Positions 20,915 to 32,816 of a DNA stretch of 64,000 nt are shown piece after piece. The notes under the pieces are model-generated. The model was not told the DNA's origin. It saw only the letters and a program-made list of their open reading frames with translations, and searched no databases. How positions within the stretch are numbered: the first letter of the stretch is position 1; each line of letters starts with the position of its first letter. Origin of the DNA: Sweltsa coloradensis (Eukaryota; Arthropoda; Insecta; Plecoptera; Chloroperlidae). Both the position numbers and the translations under genes were made by a program. Where the stretch lies: assembly GCA_024449915.1 (NCBI GenBank), contig JAMZAV010000161.1, positions 744,001 to 808,000 of the forward strand, read 5' to 3'.

Positions 20915-20965
20915 TGCCTGCCGAGCTGAAATCTGGGATTCAATTCCTCGTATGGGTAGATTTCT
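20915..20965 (+). repeat. tRNA 3'-half-like fragment
   Basis: GAAATCTGGGATTCAATTCC is a B-box-like T arm (GGATTCAATTCC) near the head at 20247 and in the same orientation. It is too short for a firm call. Confidence 0.35.
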
Positions 20966-22499
20966 GGATTTTCTGGATGTCACAGTAAAAAATACAATAA
21001 ATGTGTAGTGTCCACTCTGTAAAGGGCAAATAATGTACACCTGAATAGGGAAATATTAGGGGAGGGTAAGTGATTGATTGATTGATGATTAATTACTTAC
21101 ACTAGTTGGGACCCCTACCAAAAGAAAGTGTCATTCAGTCAGGTTGAATACTTTCGAAAGTGTTTTGTACTTAATGGGGCTTATGAATTTATTTTACAAT
21201 TGTAATCCACAAGGAGACACGATTAATAATAATCGTTCACGAGTGCCACACACACAACCATTATTTAAGATCAAATCATAATAAGAGAAAGATGATTTTA
21301 TTTGAAAAAGTGGATAATTTCTACGATAATGATGTATAGGCTTCTACCATTCAACCGAGAAATAATGACGGATGCATTATCTTCTCATATTTCAATATGG
21401 TGTCTGAAAGATCTCATATCCAATTCATATCTATCATTTTTCTAGGTCATCTGTCAACAGAATGCAGAGAGGGTTTTTATTATTTGATGGTAGAAGATCT
21501 TTTCCCAACTCCCTCGACTTTTTACTTCTTCTTCTTCTTTTTCACTGTATTTGTTCTGAATCGAGTAATTTAGCTCCCGGTGACTGGAGTAGTTGGTATT
21601 CAGCCAGTAATGAGTTCAAATCGAATAAAATTGAATAGTGGAACTTTTTGGTTACTCGAAAAGCTCATAAAAGCGTTGAAACTCAATAGACTGCGGTTGG
21701 CGAAACCGTGGAATAACGTTGTGAACTTTCCTATTTGTTTGTGACGGGTGTAATTTTTAATCCCGTTAAAAGAAATCTTCAATTCCAGAAGATTGAAACT
21801 TGCTAAAAATAAAATTCTCAATTGTTCTTATACCGCGAAGTTTAGAGGGAATGGGACACAATTGACAGTTAGCAAATAGCTATTCGCTCGGCCAAGAAGC
21901 TTCCGACGTATATGATACTTTGCAAAGTTTTCAATAAAGCATACATGAACAGCCCTGCGGTTATAGATTTTCAAAATTTTGTCTTAATCAGCCATAAAAA
22001 AATCACGAATATAATCAATATTGGAGTTTTTAACAAAATCCAAATTCGTGTAAACTAATTTATTTTGTATTAATTATTTCAAAACAAAATTTGGAAATGT
22101 GTTACTGCAGAGACCTATATTTCCACATTCGTGACATATGTTCAAAATTTTTAACACCTGTGGTGTCAGTCGGCCGAGCGAACAGCAATTTGCCGAAAAC
22201 GCATGTGCTATACTCTCTTAAAATTAACGATGATAGGGGAATCTCACGAATTTGAAACAACCTAAACGACAATATAGTTTGTCACGTGACGTTTTTCGGT
22301 CTGTTTTTTTGTCGAATCATAAACGAATTCATTAATTTATTTAATAAATAATCAAAAATGAAATAGCATTTACTAAAGAATTACACACATTTTGGTTTAG
22401 GTCCGTGTATATATTTGCACACGATATTTTGTTTCCGGTAAATGTAAATATTTCTGTAACTTGTGCGTATTTTTAAAGTCGGTCTTATCCATGTTTTAA
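20966..22499. other. Non-coding stretch with (TTC)n run
   Basis: A TTC run lies at about 21527-21541. Minus-strand frames of 73-75 codons at 21600-21821 and 22381-22608 show no domain features. Confidence 0.4.
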
Positions 22500-22745
22500 G
22501 CCGCGTTGCATCGAATATATTTCGCTCAGTTTCGTTGGTAAAAGTTCGCCGATCTCCGCATCTCAGCTGCTCACAAGTGTGTCGAGATGAATTATGCAAC
22601 ACTCTCACACTCGAGTACTAATTTCCTAACGGCGTGATGAGGACTAATAGGCCGAGATCGCAATCTGCAGCGCACGGTCATTCCATATTGATCGGCCTAA
22701 TGGCTCTAACGTGAAGAACTACTGTTGCAGGCAGCAGGGACCAGA
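22500..22745. promoter_or_regulatory. GC-elevated non-repetitive island
   Basis: Contains GATCTCCGCATCTCAGCTGC, GAGATGAATTATGCAAC, CTAATAGGCCGAGATCGC and TATTGATCGGCCTAATGG; the last two share the reversed words GATCGGCCTAAT and AATAGGCCGAGATC. Composition fits a regulatory element, and function is unknown. Confidence 0.2.
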
Positions 22746-23766
22746 ATATGATTTAACCTTGAGTGAATTTTATTTTGGAGGAACATATTTCGTATTTAAA
22801 ATATGGCAACAACTCATTAACCGGGATGCTGGATGCATGAGAAAGGAGACGGAGCTCTCCGAAGTATCGAGATTAATAAGTAAGTAACCCAGGTTATAGT
22901 TCAGTGTGTGACTTTTATAATATTGCTTATTTATTGATAAATAAAAACCAGAATGACAACCGCCTTATCTCTTCTAGTGTAACTATAAAAACGAAAAGAA
23001 CAAATTTCGTGTTATATTTGTATTGTTATGGACTATGTAGGCTTTATATCTGTATTCTACGTAGAGTGTGCCATGTACATTTCAATAGAAAGAAAGAAAA
23101 GACAGAAAGAAATGTAGACTCATAGCACGACTGATCTTTATCTATTATAATTGTGGACAACTTAAAAATATGTTTTACCTTATTGGAATCGGAAATCAAA
23201 TCTTATTGCTATTTTCAGTAGTGCAAGGAAGGTAAACACCATACAACAAGTAAGATATTTATATTGATGTGGTTTAAATTTTGGTATATAAAATAAAGTA
23301 TAATATGAAAGTGTAAGAGATAACTTTTGATAGAAAAATATATCTAACTCAACGACTCAATTTTAAATAATGCTATAGAACATGTTAAATGACAAGTTAA
23401 TCAAACGTGTGAAATTAAACGGTGTATAAATGTGCGGTTAATTTCTACACGTTTTTGGGGCAAATCTATTCACGGGTATCCATAAATCCAGCATTGACCT
23501 TAAGAAACCCCATGGGGAGTACAAGATTATCAAACACTTTCAGTGACCTTTGGGGTGATCGTCTAGACACTAAACATTAAACGTCTTAAGCTGAACCGAC
23601 TTAAGTACCCTTCATTGCGTTTGATATCATAAGGTTAACAATGGAAATTGTCTGGATGGAGCGTACAGAGTCAATGTCAGTCCCTTCGGTTTCACTTAGC
23701 ACAAAACCCTTTACGGCAAAGCGCAGTTTATACAAAAGCTGAGCCCCCAGTGGGTGTAATACATTT
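22746..23766. other. Non-coding stretch
   Basis: No repeat or gene recognised. Confidence 0.4.
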
Positions 23767-23774
23767 ATTACGTC

Positions 23775-24392
23775 CAGTGGCGACTCGTGCTATTGTGCGC
23801 TGGTGCTGTAGCACCACCACCATAAATCATCCATCTCCATTAAACTGATTTTTGATAAGTTCAATGTGTAGGTATTGTAAAATTAAGTATTCAAAAGTAT
23901 CCGCGGCCGTGCGGATGGTCAACTTTTTCATACCGCGTCGCGCGTAGTACATGGTGGTGATGGTTTTGAACCAAGCATATGTAGAAACCTGCGATGTGCT
24001 CCGCACCGAATTCGACGACTTTTAAGCCCTTTTAGCACGCAACGACAGGGAATAACACGGGTAAAACGAAACGCAAACCGGTCTTCTGGTGCTATCGGGA
24101 CTCGCGCACTCGGGCTCTGTATAGGTTCGCCCGCTAGCCTCGCACCCTTGCAATCACTTCACTCGTCAGTCGTCAGTCTTCAACCCTACAGCAGTCGCTG
24201 TAGGTAATTGTTGTTTAATTTGATTGCAGTTTAATTGTTATTCAATTATTTTTATTTGTGTGGCGGAGGTGGGTATTGTGACAACCTCACACACCCCTCC
24301 TTCCCTGTCACACATAACCCAAAGGCCCTATGCATGATTTACGTTTGCTGTATATTAGCACCACGTGTTCTAATGTCCACGAGCCGCCACTG
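23775..24392. mobile_element. hAT-type MITE with exact 8-bp target duplication
   Basis: The element begins CAGTGGCGACTCGTG and ends CACGAGCCGCCACTG, imperfect inverted ends of hAT type (CAGTGGCG-). It is flanked on both sides by the same 8 bases, ATTACGTC (23767-23774 and 24393-24400), the length expected of hAT transposases. Subterminal repeats GGTGCTGTAGCACCACC and TAGCACCACGTG extend the symmetry. The 618 bp carry no open frame, so it is non-autonomous. The interior is more GC-rich than the surroundings and includes GTCAGTCGTCAGTC and a CAGCAGTCGCTG palindrome near 24189. Confidence 0.92.
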
Positions 24393-24725
24393 ATTACGTC
24401 TAGACTCTCTAGCTTGCAAGATAATCTAAGAGGATGTGAAATCGGCACTGTACTTGCGACCGGAATGTTCTAATATGTCTCTCATCTATCAATCAAGCTA
24501 GTCATGAACATATAATCTATTCTACAGTCAGAGGTCATATTGAGTGTTGAGCAATCAGCTGTATCATCAGATTATCTATTTGTAACACCCTTGCTTTATC
24601 CAAGCATATGCAGCAATCACGTACAGTACGATCGTACTAGGCCTACATACACGTATATCCAGTGAAAAACAATGATTGAATATTGGAATGGTACCTTAGA
24701 TTTTACAGTATTGTAAAAAATAAGC

Positions 24726-24839
24726 TAGTGATGAGCGGGTACCCGAAATCTTCAGGTCGGGTCGCGGCTCGGGTTTTTGGGGGAGGAACCGATAGTCAAT
24801 AAAGGTACCCGATTTTCGGAAATATATTTTGGGTGGGAC
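24726..24839 (+). mobile_element. Left end of a second hAT-like element
   Basis: TAGTGATGAGCGGGTACCCG followed by GGTCGGGTCGCGGCTCGGG. Such GGGTACCCG/GGTCGGGTCG ends are common in invertebrate hAT-like elements. No matching right end was found, though CGCGACCCGAAAACTG near 25097 might be a remnant. Confidence 0.5.
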
Positions 24840-24855
24840 GGTGGAGGTGCCGGTC
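24840..24855 (+). repeat. tRNA-Ala 3'-end motif, slightly shortened
   Basis: GGTGGAGGTGCCGGTCC, lacking the first T and one G of the 17-base motif. Confidence 0.65.
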
Positions 24856-24856
24856 C

Positions 24857-27800
24857 AGACAATTTTAATTTACAATTGAAAATTATTTTTAGAAATCACC
24901 CAGTTACTCCACGTATTACCTGTCTGAACGGAGTGCTTTACCCCTAAGGTACCGGGACGTTCAACTTCATAACATCTGGATTGTTGGTGCTTCTAGATTT
25001 TAATTAGATCGGAATAATGCTAGATAATAAATTGATATTATTCTAATTAATACTAAACCATATTACATGCAGTATTAAGCATCTACATACCACTGCGCGA
25101 CCCGAAAACTGAAACAGTTAGTACCGAGCGAAACGAACGCCCGCTGTCAACTCTACCCTCAGTTCTGCTATAATACTAGACGAATCCCTGATGGTTTGAC
25201 TAATTTGGACTTACTAATGTAAATGATTATTAGTGAGGCTTTCACCTTTTTTATTTCGAATATGCTAAGTTAAAATATAAGTGATGCTGTTGAATGGCAT
25301 TTAGAAATCATAAATATTTTCCATTGATTGGTACATGGAATATAGCCACTAAAATAATTAAACTTCAATTCAGTCCAATTAATAGGTTTGCTTTGTGACA
25401 TTATTAACTTTTATACTATGAGAGAACAGTTATTTAACATGTCTTTCAGCAATCTTTGCGTATTTACCGATTGACGCGACCAACGAAAAATTCGCAGGAA
25501 AACATGTTTAATAAACCTCGTCAGCCAGAAAAACTTACATAGTAAGCCACACCCTACGTCTAAATGTTGCCCTGCGTGATGAATATTACGTGCTATATGG
25601 CCGTAGGACAGAAAATTAAATAATTTTGATTTCTAAAAAGCATGTTTACATTATATTTTGATTGTAATATTTTAAAGGCTCTTCTAGTTGTTATTCTGTT
25701 CAAAAAAGTTGCTAGACTATAGTTGGTCATTAATTACATTTAACGTTGTTCTTTACAATGGAAACAAAGTATAATACCACCTTGTAAAATCTTGTACAAT
25801 ATTGATTGGCTACACACATTATTACAGTTTTTAATAAATAGGTTAAACCCTCTTGAAACCATTATCAGCCCCTAATTGAACTATTTTATAAACGAAGAAA
25901 GAAAAAACTTCATTTATTCTACAAGTATTCCAGAAACTGCTCGTGTCAGATTTCATGCGAACAAATCACCTTGGAAGAGTTAACTCACAGGAAATCCCAG
26001 TGTAATGTTACCTATCCGCCTAACACAATATACTTAGGTAATGTACTAGGTTTTAGCTTGTGTTTCGGTGCGCATACGCCTTCAAACTTTACAAATCATA
26101 ACTTTGGTAGATATTAAGCCTCGGAATGAACGCAGGTACCAACTAGGTAGGTCCTGTAATTCCCGCAATTCTTTTGTAAGCGAGGCTTACAGTGTTTTCG
26201 CTCATTTAGCCTTCATCATAATTTATTATCGCCCTTGTATTCCTCGTTAGCCTAGCCGTGTGAACATAAGACTTTAACTCCATCAAACAACAACAACAAC
26301 AATTTGTTTTCAAGTTTGGTAATCTTCTGCCTAATAAGGTGGTGGCACATTAGTGGGGACTTTTGTGACCATGTTCTGTGTGAACACAGCTTGTTAATTT
26401 GTTAGTAAACATGGTATGAGCTAACTAAATGATTGACTTAAATCACACATTGTTATAATTCAAGTTACAGTATGGTAGTAGACGTAGACATTTCTTTTTA
26501 CAGCACCAAAATAACATTTAATTGATAGGAAACTATTCATACTCGAAAATAAGTATATTATTATATTAACTACTAGTTGTCATAGATTATTTTTTTAATT
26601 GCGTGGTTTTGTCAAGTATATAATGGATAAAGTCTGCTTGTTTTTTATTTGTTTAATTTGGAATTGAAAAGTGTCAAATTATAAGTCCGTCGTTTTATTT
26701 CTATGACAAGTATGTAAAGTTTCGGATGTCTATGATGGCAATTAGCTATGCAAATATGATTTGAAACCATGGATTTACAAAACGCCAGTTCGTATTCTAA
26801 GTCCATGTTGAAACAAAGCGTTGCCTCTGAATTAGCATGGGTGAACATGTAAGTTAACTGTGAGAAAGCTGGAGTTATTCTTTTCCCCCTTATTTACTTA
26901 ATAAACTCACAGCGTATCTTTAGGATCAATAAGCAGCCGCTTTACACTTTATTAAAGCCTAAAACTGCCTACCCGCGTCTATCTACGCTTAAAATAACAT
27001 ATTCTAAATGAGACGAATCGTAATGACGTCACAGGCCATACGGATCCAATTTATAAGTCGCGTAGTTTTTTATGAAAGTTTTGAATATTTTTTGCGGGCA
27101 ATTTTTTTTTTAATATTCTACTTTCTATATTAAATACACGAGAGTTTGTTATTTTCCCCTTTGTTCCCCTTTAACACGTTGCCTCCAATAAATTAATGCT
27201 TAAACCTACTAGCTATTTAATTAGAACGCACACTCCTGCATCACCAGAATTATTCGGGCTTACTCGAGGCAACACCCCCGCTATTTATCAATATAGTAAT
27301 CCTCTTTCCTCGATGAGATGAGATGAGGGTAGAAGCATCGATACTTTCCTCGGTTCATGTTTCGTTTTCTCGATAATTCTTCTTCTGCAAACAAATAACT
27401 GTTCGGAGAAAATATACCGGATATATCAATCCTACCAAGGACTGGGGCATAAATAACGTATTATCTTGTATACCGTTTACGCAAAGTTAATATTTGCTTG
27501 TGATGTTTTTTTTTATTGGCTCGTGAGGAAGATGTTTTGTATTAGGTGGATAAGCGATTTTGATAATAATTAAGTTTAGAAGCAAAATAATATTGAGCTT
27601 CCGGCTACTAATATCAAATTAGTAACGTGGCGGATATAACTGAAAAAATTCGAAATCACTCGAAGAGGCGAGCGATTGATTTGTTACCCATTATTTTCCC
27701 GTATCCCTTCCCATAAATTATTCAATTGGGCATTAGCTTGTAATCTACACATTATGAATGTATAAAATCACTCCTTTACAATAGTATTGAATACGTTTTG

Positions 27801-28559
27801 GATCTAATTAACTTCCACAACCACGATTTCTACAGACATACCCCAAAATTAATGTGAAGAAAACATTTAACAATATTGAGTAGAAAAGAAGTGTGTTATG
27901 TCCGCGGTTGCTCATATTGATAGGGATTAAATTTGACGAGTATGCAACCAAAAGAGTTCACGTGATTATTTTTTAATTGGAATTGTTATATATTTGTTAT
28001 GTGATGGTTTGTAATTGATTTGTGTAATGATTTTCACCTTATCTTTTCACATCTACCGTACGTATATTACCTATAGTAGATCATTCCATTGCATTATTAC
28101 GTACTTAAAACCATACACATCCATGGTGAATTAAAAATTGGTACGTTAGTAATTAAGCTGGTTCTTGGAATCATAATATAGCAAGTTTTTACAGTTCACT
28201 GGAATTATGTTGTCAATGCAAAGTGGAATTTGTGCTGTACAGCATTAGCCTCGCCTTATAACAAGTCCATAATAACGTTGTACGCATATATTAATGAAAC
28301 TTTACCACATTAAACAAGTGCTGTTCTGTTGTATGTTATCTGAAGAAAAAAGTCTGTCATAATAATTAATAACATCGTAAAGCTTGGGTTTCATTTACTC
28401 TCAAACCCTTACTAAAACGCATCCGCGTATATATTAACACTTTTTGTATGTGCAATAAACTTTCTTGGAATATCACCAAAAGGCGTTAATTTCACTTGGC
28501 TTTAATATTGGCGTCAGCCTTGATCTAAACTGTAAATTCTAGTAACTAGATACTTCTCA
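24857..28559. other. Long non-coding stretch
   Basis: A (CAA)5 run at about 26287-26301, tandem GATGA words at 27313-27327 and a perfect TGACGTCA at 27024-27031. No exon or repeat copy is recognised. Confidence 0.4.
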
Positions 28560-28830
28560 GTCACTACCCGCTCCAAATAGCCCCGATCCAGCCGTCATTG
28601 GATTCACTTTGGCTCTGTAATACCCCAGATGAATTACCGCGATAAATTTCCCTTGCTAGTGTCTACGTAATGGGGGTAATTTGGCATCCCTGTGCCGCGC
28701 GTCTTGGTTACGACTGCCGCCGCTTGGAGCGGGCCTCAACGATCAGCAGAGTACTCTGAATACCCGTCTAACTAGGCGATGAACTACGTACCATTCGATT
28801 GCCATGAGGGGTGAACCAAATTGAACCAAT
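28560..28830. promoter_or_regulatory. Candidate conserved non-coding element
   Basis: Non-repetitive and GC-elevated, with homeodomain-type and other words in a compact block: GCCGTCATTGGATTCACTTT, GATGAATTACCGCGATAAAT, CTACGTAATGGGGGTAATTT and a CGCGCGTCTTGG segment. No coding frame runs through it. Enhancer identity is inferred only. Confidence 0.22.
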
Positions 28831-29837
28831 AAAATTTTGCGGCGCGTTAAGAATCAACATTCCACAAGGTACTTAAAAATTTAATAAATGGAAATTACTG
28901 AGTTGAGGTCATTTGCTCGGGAATGGGAACAAGTCGTTGGGGGGACGGAGAATTCGATTATGATCCGTATCGCTTGTATTTGCAGTGTTCTAGTTTTTTG
29001 TTCATCCACTCAACTAGGTTCGAATTTATGGTGCTCAGAATGACTTCGTACTATATAAGAAGATTTTCATCGTTATAGGTTAGGATTAAAACTATCACAG
29101 TGTACTATATACTTTGACCTAGTTATTATATAATGCAACCATTATGTTGGTAGTCTTTGAAGGAACTATAAACCAATAAGTTAAATTGAACTACTGAAAC
29201 ATGATATTATAATTGACTGTGAAATATGGCAAATACAAAGCGATTTCTTGTATTTGTGTCAGCATCGTTAAAGTAGTATTTCTACTTTTAAATAATATAT
29301 AAATATATAAGACGGGAATTTTTGTAAAAGAAAACACATTTAACCGAGATTTATGCGTACTACTAAAACTTAAGTCGCGCTGTTACGACCTTTTCAACAT
29401 TAATACTTGAAATGTTGATGTAACACAACTTGTTCAAAGCCTTCCTGACGAATGTCTGGTAAGATAAAAATAACTGTAAGATATCTAGTTTGGTAAACCA
29501 TATTGGATTGACAACTAAAATACTCAACAATACACAATTATGAATTGTGTTCAGAGACTATTCTTATTGTAAAATGTTCCTAATGATTTTAATGTAAAAA
29601 TAATAAATCAGTTAATAAAGCATGACTGCGAGATGTGTGCTAGAGATGTAACGTCAGTGTATGGCTGCCACTGAATAAAACATACACATACAAATAAATT
29701 ACGAAACAATTGGCAAGATTTATAATAGTAAAAATGAAGACGGTTCATAATGATAATCTTCCACATTGTCAAATTGTGAGTTAAGAGATTCCACCGGTTA
29801 AATAGTAAACTAATTTTCGAGTTGTGTTGATGAAGTA
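28831..29837. other. Non-coding stretch
   Basis: AT-rich. CAAATTGTGAGTTAA at about 29770 is repeated at about 29983, flanking the SINE remnant below. Confidence 0.4.
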
Positions 29838-29925
29838 AATCAAAGCGACACAAGAACCCGACCTACTGTGCCGGACGCTCGACGAACTGAGCTGATAACC
29901 ACCAAAGACGTTATTTTTATAGTAA
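29838..29925 (-). repeat. SINE head remnant, family A
   Basis: Plus-strand AATCAAAGCGACACAAGAAC, CCGGACGCTCGACGAACTGA and TGATAACCACCAAAGACG line up with TCAAAGCGACCAAGCC... and GATAACCAACCAAAGATC of the 17098 copy. The tail is missing. Confidence 0.55.
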
Positions 29926-30299
29926 TATAACAATAGTTTAATGAAAGTGGAACAGGATGCAGCCACTCTTAACTCTACAATTTCAAATTGTGAGTTAATG
30001 AAATCACCAATAGTTAAGCCCTTGGAAAATAAATGTCAGAGAATCAATAGTTATGTATCCAATATAAGAACGTGGCTCAGAAACTATGATTATAGGTCTC
30101 CGTTATTTAATCCGAATATTATTTTGATTTGAAATGTACAGATTTTATTAAAAATAAAATTATAAATGGAATGAACCCTACTTACTAATTCGATCAAATG
30201 GTACACTTTTGCGTTTTTGTTTTGCTTTGGCGTTTTTGCACGTAAAAAAGGGTGATGTTTCAAATCCACGTATCGCACCTAATGAGCTACCCTTGAGTG
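29926..30299. other. Non-coding stretch
   Basis: The 63-codon frame at 29941-30132 has no domain and begins within a repeated word; not called. Confidence 0.35.
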
Positions 30300-30610
30300 A
30301 ATCTGTAAATATTTAAACCCAATCTACTCTCTGATGACGCGAGCTGTCTACATTGCCAGACCATTGTCATCGTTACCAAAGTAAACATGTGCCAGTTATA
30401 ACGACAAAGAGCTAATAACATTACCAATTTAGCCTGCTGTTGTTCTTCTTTTTCGTCTCGCAAGCCGCCACGATTACATGGACGAGAGCGTAGCAGTAAT
30501 GCGCCATTATGGCCTGTGTATTTTCGCGCACATGTGGTTTTTGTAGCTATCCTGGTTGGCTGAAATGGACGATGCTGTCGTGTTAATAATCTCTGTGTGT
30601 ATGGAGACAA
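30300..30610. promoter_or_regulatory. Candidate conserved non-coding element with FOX/SOX-type words
   Basis: ACCATTGTCATCG (SOX-type ATTGT) is followed by AAAGTAAACATGTGCC (forkhead-type GTAAACA). Further on are GAGCTAATAACATTACC, GTAATGCGCCATTATGGCC and CTATCCTGGTTGGCTG. It is unique in the window and GC-elevated. A 107-codon minus-strand frame overlaps it but shows no domain, so a regulatory reading is preferred. Confidence 0.25.
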
Positions 30611-30796
30611 CTTACTTTAATGGGGCGTAAAAGTGGGGTGACCCAGTTTGTATTGGACGTTTTTCCGGGGTGATTAGCTCTAGTCTACAACACAGTGTTG
30701 TTTCAACAGCCAAACAAATTGCGCCAGAGAATGTTTTAAGCACTATTTGTAGTTGGACTAGGTCAATGAATGATTTAGATTTCTAATTGTATTTGT

Positions 30797-30845
30797 TGTC
30801 CTCTGTTAATCAGTTTTTATAACTTAATCTATTATTTATTATTTT
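30797..30845 (+). repeat. SINE/LINE 3' end, family B, copy 4 (eroded)
   Basis: TGTCCTCTGTTAATCAG, loop TTTTTAT, AACTTAATC, then a TATTTATTATT tail. The GATAGACG box is lost. Confidence 0.55.
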
Positions 30846-32263
30846 GTTGCCACATTGTAAAAAGACACACGTCCCAAAAGTAAAATTGACCATATATTTA
30901 CATTAACAAAACGATACGATCCATATTAATCAACAATTAAAAAAATTAATAAATGAATCACAAATATGTATATAAAAATGATATAAACATTAATGTATGT
31001 GTGTGTCGTTGCAACTATGTATAATTGAGTGTATGATTGTGAGAGTGTGTATAGTGTAAAAATAAATTATTGTATGACGATGCATGAGTGAATGAAGACA
31101 TAAGTGAGGTTGATTGGGATAATATTTGTTAATTTTAAAATGCTTTTGTTAATACATTTTATGTTTTGTCTTTATCTTTATCAAAGTAAGGATAATGTTA
31201 ATACAGACAGGGATAATGTTTTAAAATGTTTTTCTTTTAAATGTCATATAATTTTAGAAAATTTCTTCAATTTATTTGGCGTCGGCCCTGTTATATTTTG
31301 TGTACTTACATAAAGGATTTAATTTTCCTTATGTTATATCTTACGTTTGTAAATATGCGCCCATTCCAAATTTATCTTTCTTATCATCAAAACAAGTTAA
31401 AACAATAGTTCACATTTTGAGTTTTCTCAAAAGAGGGACACAAACAATTGCAGGGAGATTCGAGATAAAATACACAAAGAAAAAAGTTATTAAATTAAGA
31501 TCTAGAAAGACCCAAGTAAAGTTGGAAAGATCAGCAAAATCCCCGCGGCAATGACGTTTGAAATTTAATTTTCCACGACAATGCTGGATTCTTTGCAAAA
31601 CTTACAAGAATAATTATGTACGGAGCTCTTTGAAATGTTGTCGAGACATTTCTGAAGAAGGCAAAAGTATAATTGTATTAAAATTGTAGTAGCTAGGAAG
31701 AAAGAAAAGTTTTTTTTTCAAGGATTATTAAAAAATTAAATTACTGACTAGGATGGTTGATAGGAATTCATCTGAGCCTGATGCTACGGACACGACGAGT
31801 AGTGCGATCTAAAGATAAAAGGAGAAGAGAAATTAATTAACTTTTATTACTTGTCCTTTTGATGGTATTAATGGATTTAGACACAGGCCTGCTGCACAAA
31901 ACACTTTCACAATCCTCATTCACCTTTCTCACTATGTTTACCACCCTTATACACTCGCACGTTAATTTATGGCCAACGATACAATAAAGTAAGAATTAAC
32001 AATTCTTTGTACACATTGACAAACTACTAAACAAGTTAATACCCTTTGTATGTGTAGGTGTACACATGCGTCAAACTCAATGTGAAAAAGAACTTAAATT
32101 GCCAGTATATTTCACATTAATTTTGTTATTCACTTAATGTTTTTATATCGGCCTACAATTCATTATGCGAGTTTGGATAACAGAAAGGCATCAAAATCAC
32201 ACTTTCTACTTTTTTTTAAAGAGATTATAGCTTGATATCACTGTTTGTTACAAAATACAAATG
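30846..32263. other. Non-coding stretch
   Basis: A TG-rich patch lies at 30994-31070. The 92-codon frame at 31276-31554 is lysine/arginine-rich at its end but matches nothing recognised. Confidence 0.4.
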
Positions 32264-32269
32264 TTTATT
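32264..32269 (-). terminator. Poly(A) signal AATAAA after the exon stop codon
   Basis: On the minus strand AATAAA begins 12 bases after the TGA at 32281-32283 and is followed by T/G-rich sequence, as expected for a cleavage and polyadenylation site. This short spacing is unusual but possible. Confidence 0.4.
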
Positions 32270-32280
32270 TCGAGAGTCCA

Positions 32281-32613
32281 TCAGTATACGATATGAAAAT
32301 TACTTGTGGTGATGTTGGTACTCATATAAAGATTTTGTTTTTCTTCACTAGTCGGATATAAATATTTTGGCTGCAGACTTGTAACTGAGCCATCTAGTTT
32401 AGTTGTCCATGTTTTATACCATGTACCGCATGCACCGTCCTGGCTTCCGTTACAAGGGAAATACGAACAAATAATCTTCCTATGTGATGTGACTACATGA
32501 TAACGAGAGCTCGGCACTTCAGGAAGTACTGGGACGGGCATATCCTGCCACACAAGTGCACAGGATAGCGGATAGCGTGGGCACGTATACATGGAACACT
32601 CATACACGTCGAA
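32281..32613 (-). CDS. Candidate terminal exon, cysteine-rich secreted-type protein
   Basis: Not a recognised family. The exon would start after the 3' splice site CCACCACAG|TTC (phase 0) and run 110 codons to TGA. Base composition is close to balanced, against strongly AT-rich flanks. The peptide has six cysteines at 6, 11, 18, 49, 54 and 62, spaced C-x4-C-x6-C-x30-C-x4-C-x7-C, that is, the same three-cysteine unit twice. Between them lies the proline-rich WQDMPVPVLPEVPSS. An N-glycosylation site (NGS) is at 55-57 and a second (NIT) is near the end. The pattern suggests an extracellular disulphide-bonded domain. The open frame continues upstream of the splice site to 32772, but that part is low-complexity and overlaps an antisense LINE remnant, so it was left out. 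No donor site or second exon could be identified, so the gene structure is unproven. Confidence 0.5.
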   Translation of the reverse strand, partial: FDVYECSMYTCPRYPLSCALVWQDMPVPVLPEVPSSRYHVVTSHRKIICSYFPCNGSQDGACGTWYKTWTTKLDGSVTSLQPKYLYPTSEEKQNLYMSTNITTSNFHIVY

Positions 32614-32705
32614 CTGTGGTGGTTTATTTTTATTCGTACATATCCATGACCGTTCTCTCTTCCGTATTAGTGACAGTATTATTGATGATATAAGAGAATG
32701 TATGA

Positions 32706-32816
32706 AAAAGAATGGAAAGGGGGAAGCCAAGGAAGATGTGGAAAGAGAATATAGCAGGAGACCGACAAGCAAGGCAAGATGAGAGCTGGGAAGATGTGGA
32801 AGAGATACGATTGTGA
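32706..32816 (+). pseudogene. LINE polymerase extreme C-terminus fragment
   Basis: One frame reads ERGKPRKMWKENIAGD and ends with SWEDVEEIRL and a stop. The pattern GRPRKTWK-(x)n-W-DV is the usual end of many non-LTR retrotransposon ORF2 proteins. A stop codon lies directly upstream at 32703-32705 and no RT domain is attached. It lies on the strand opposite the candidate exon at 32281-32613 and ends about 90 bp from it. Confidence 0.5.
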
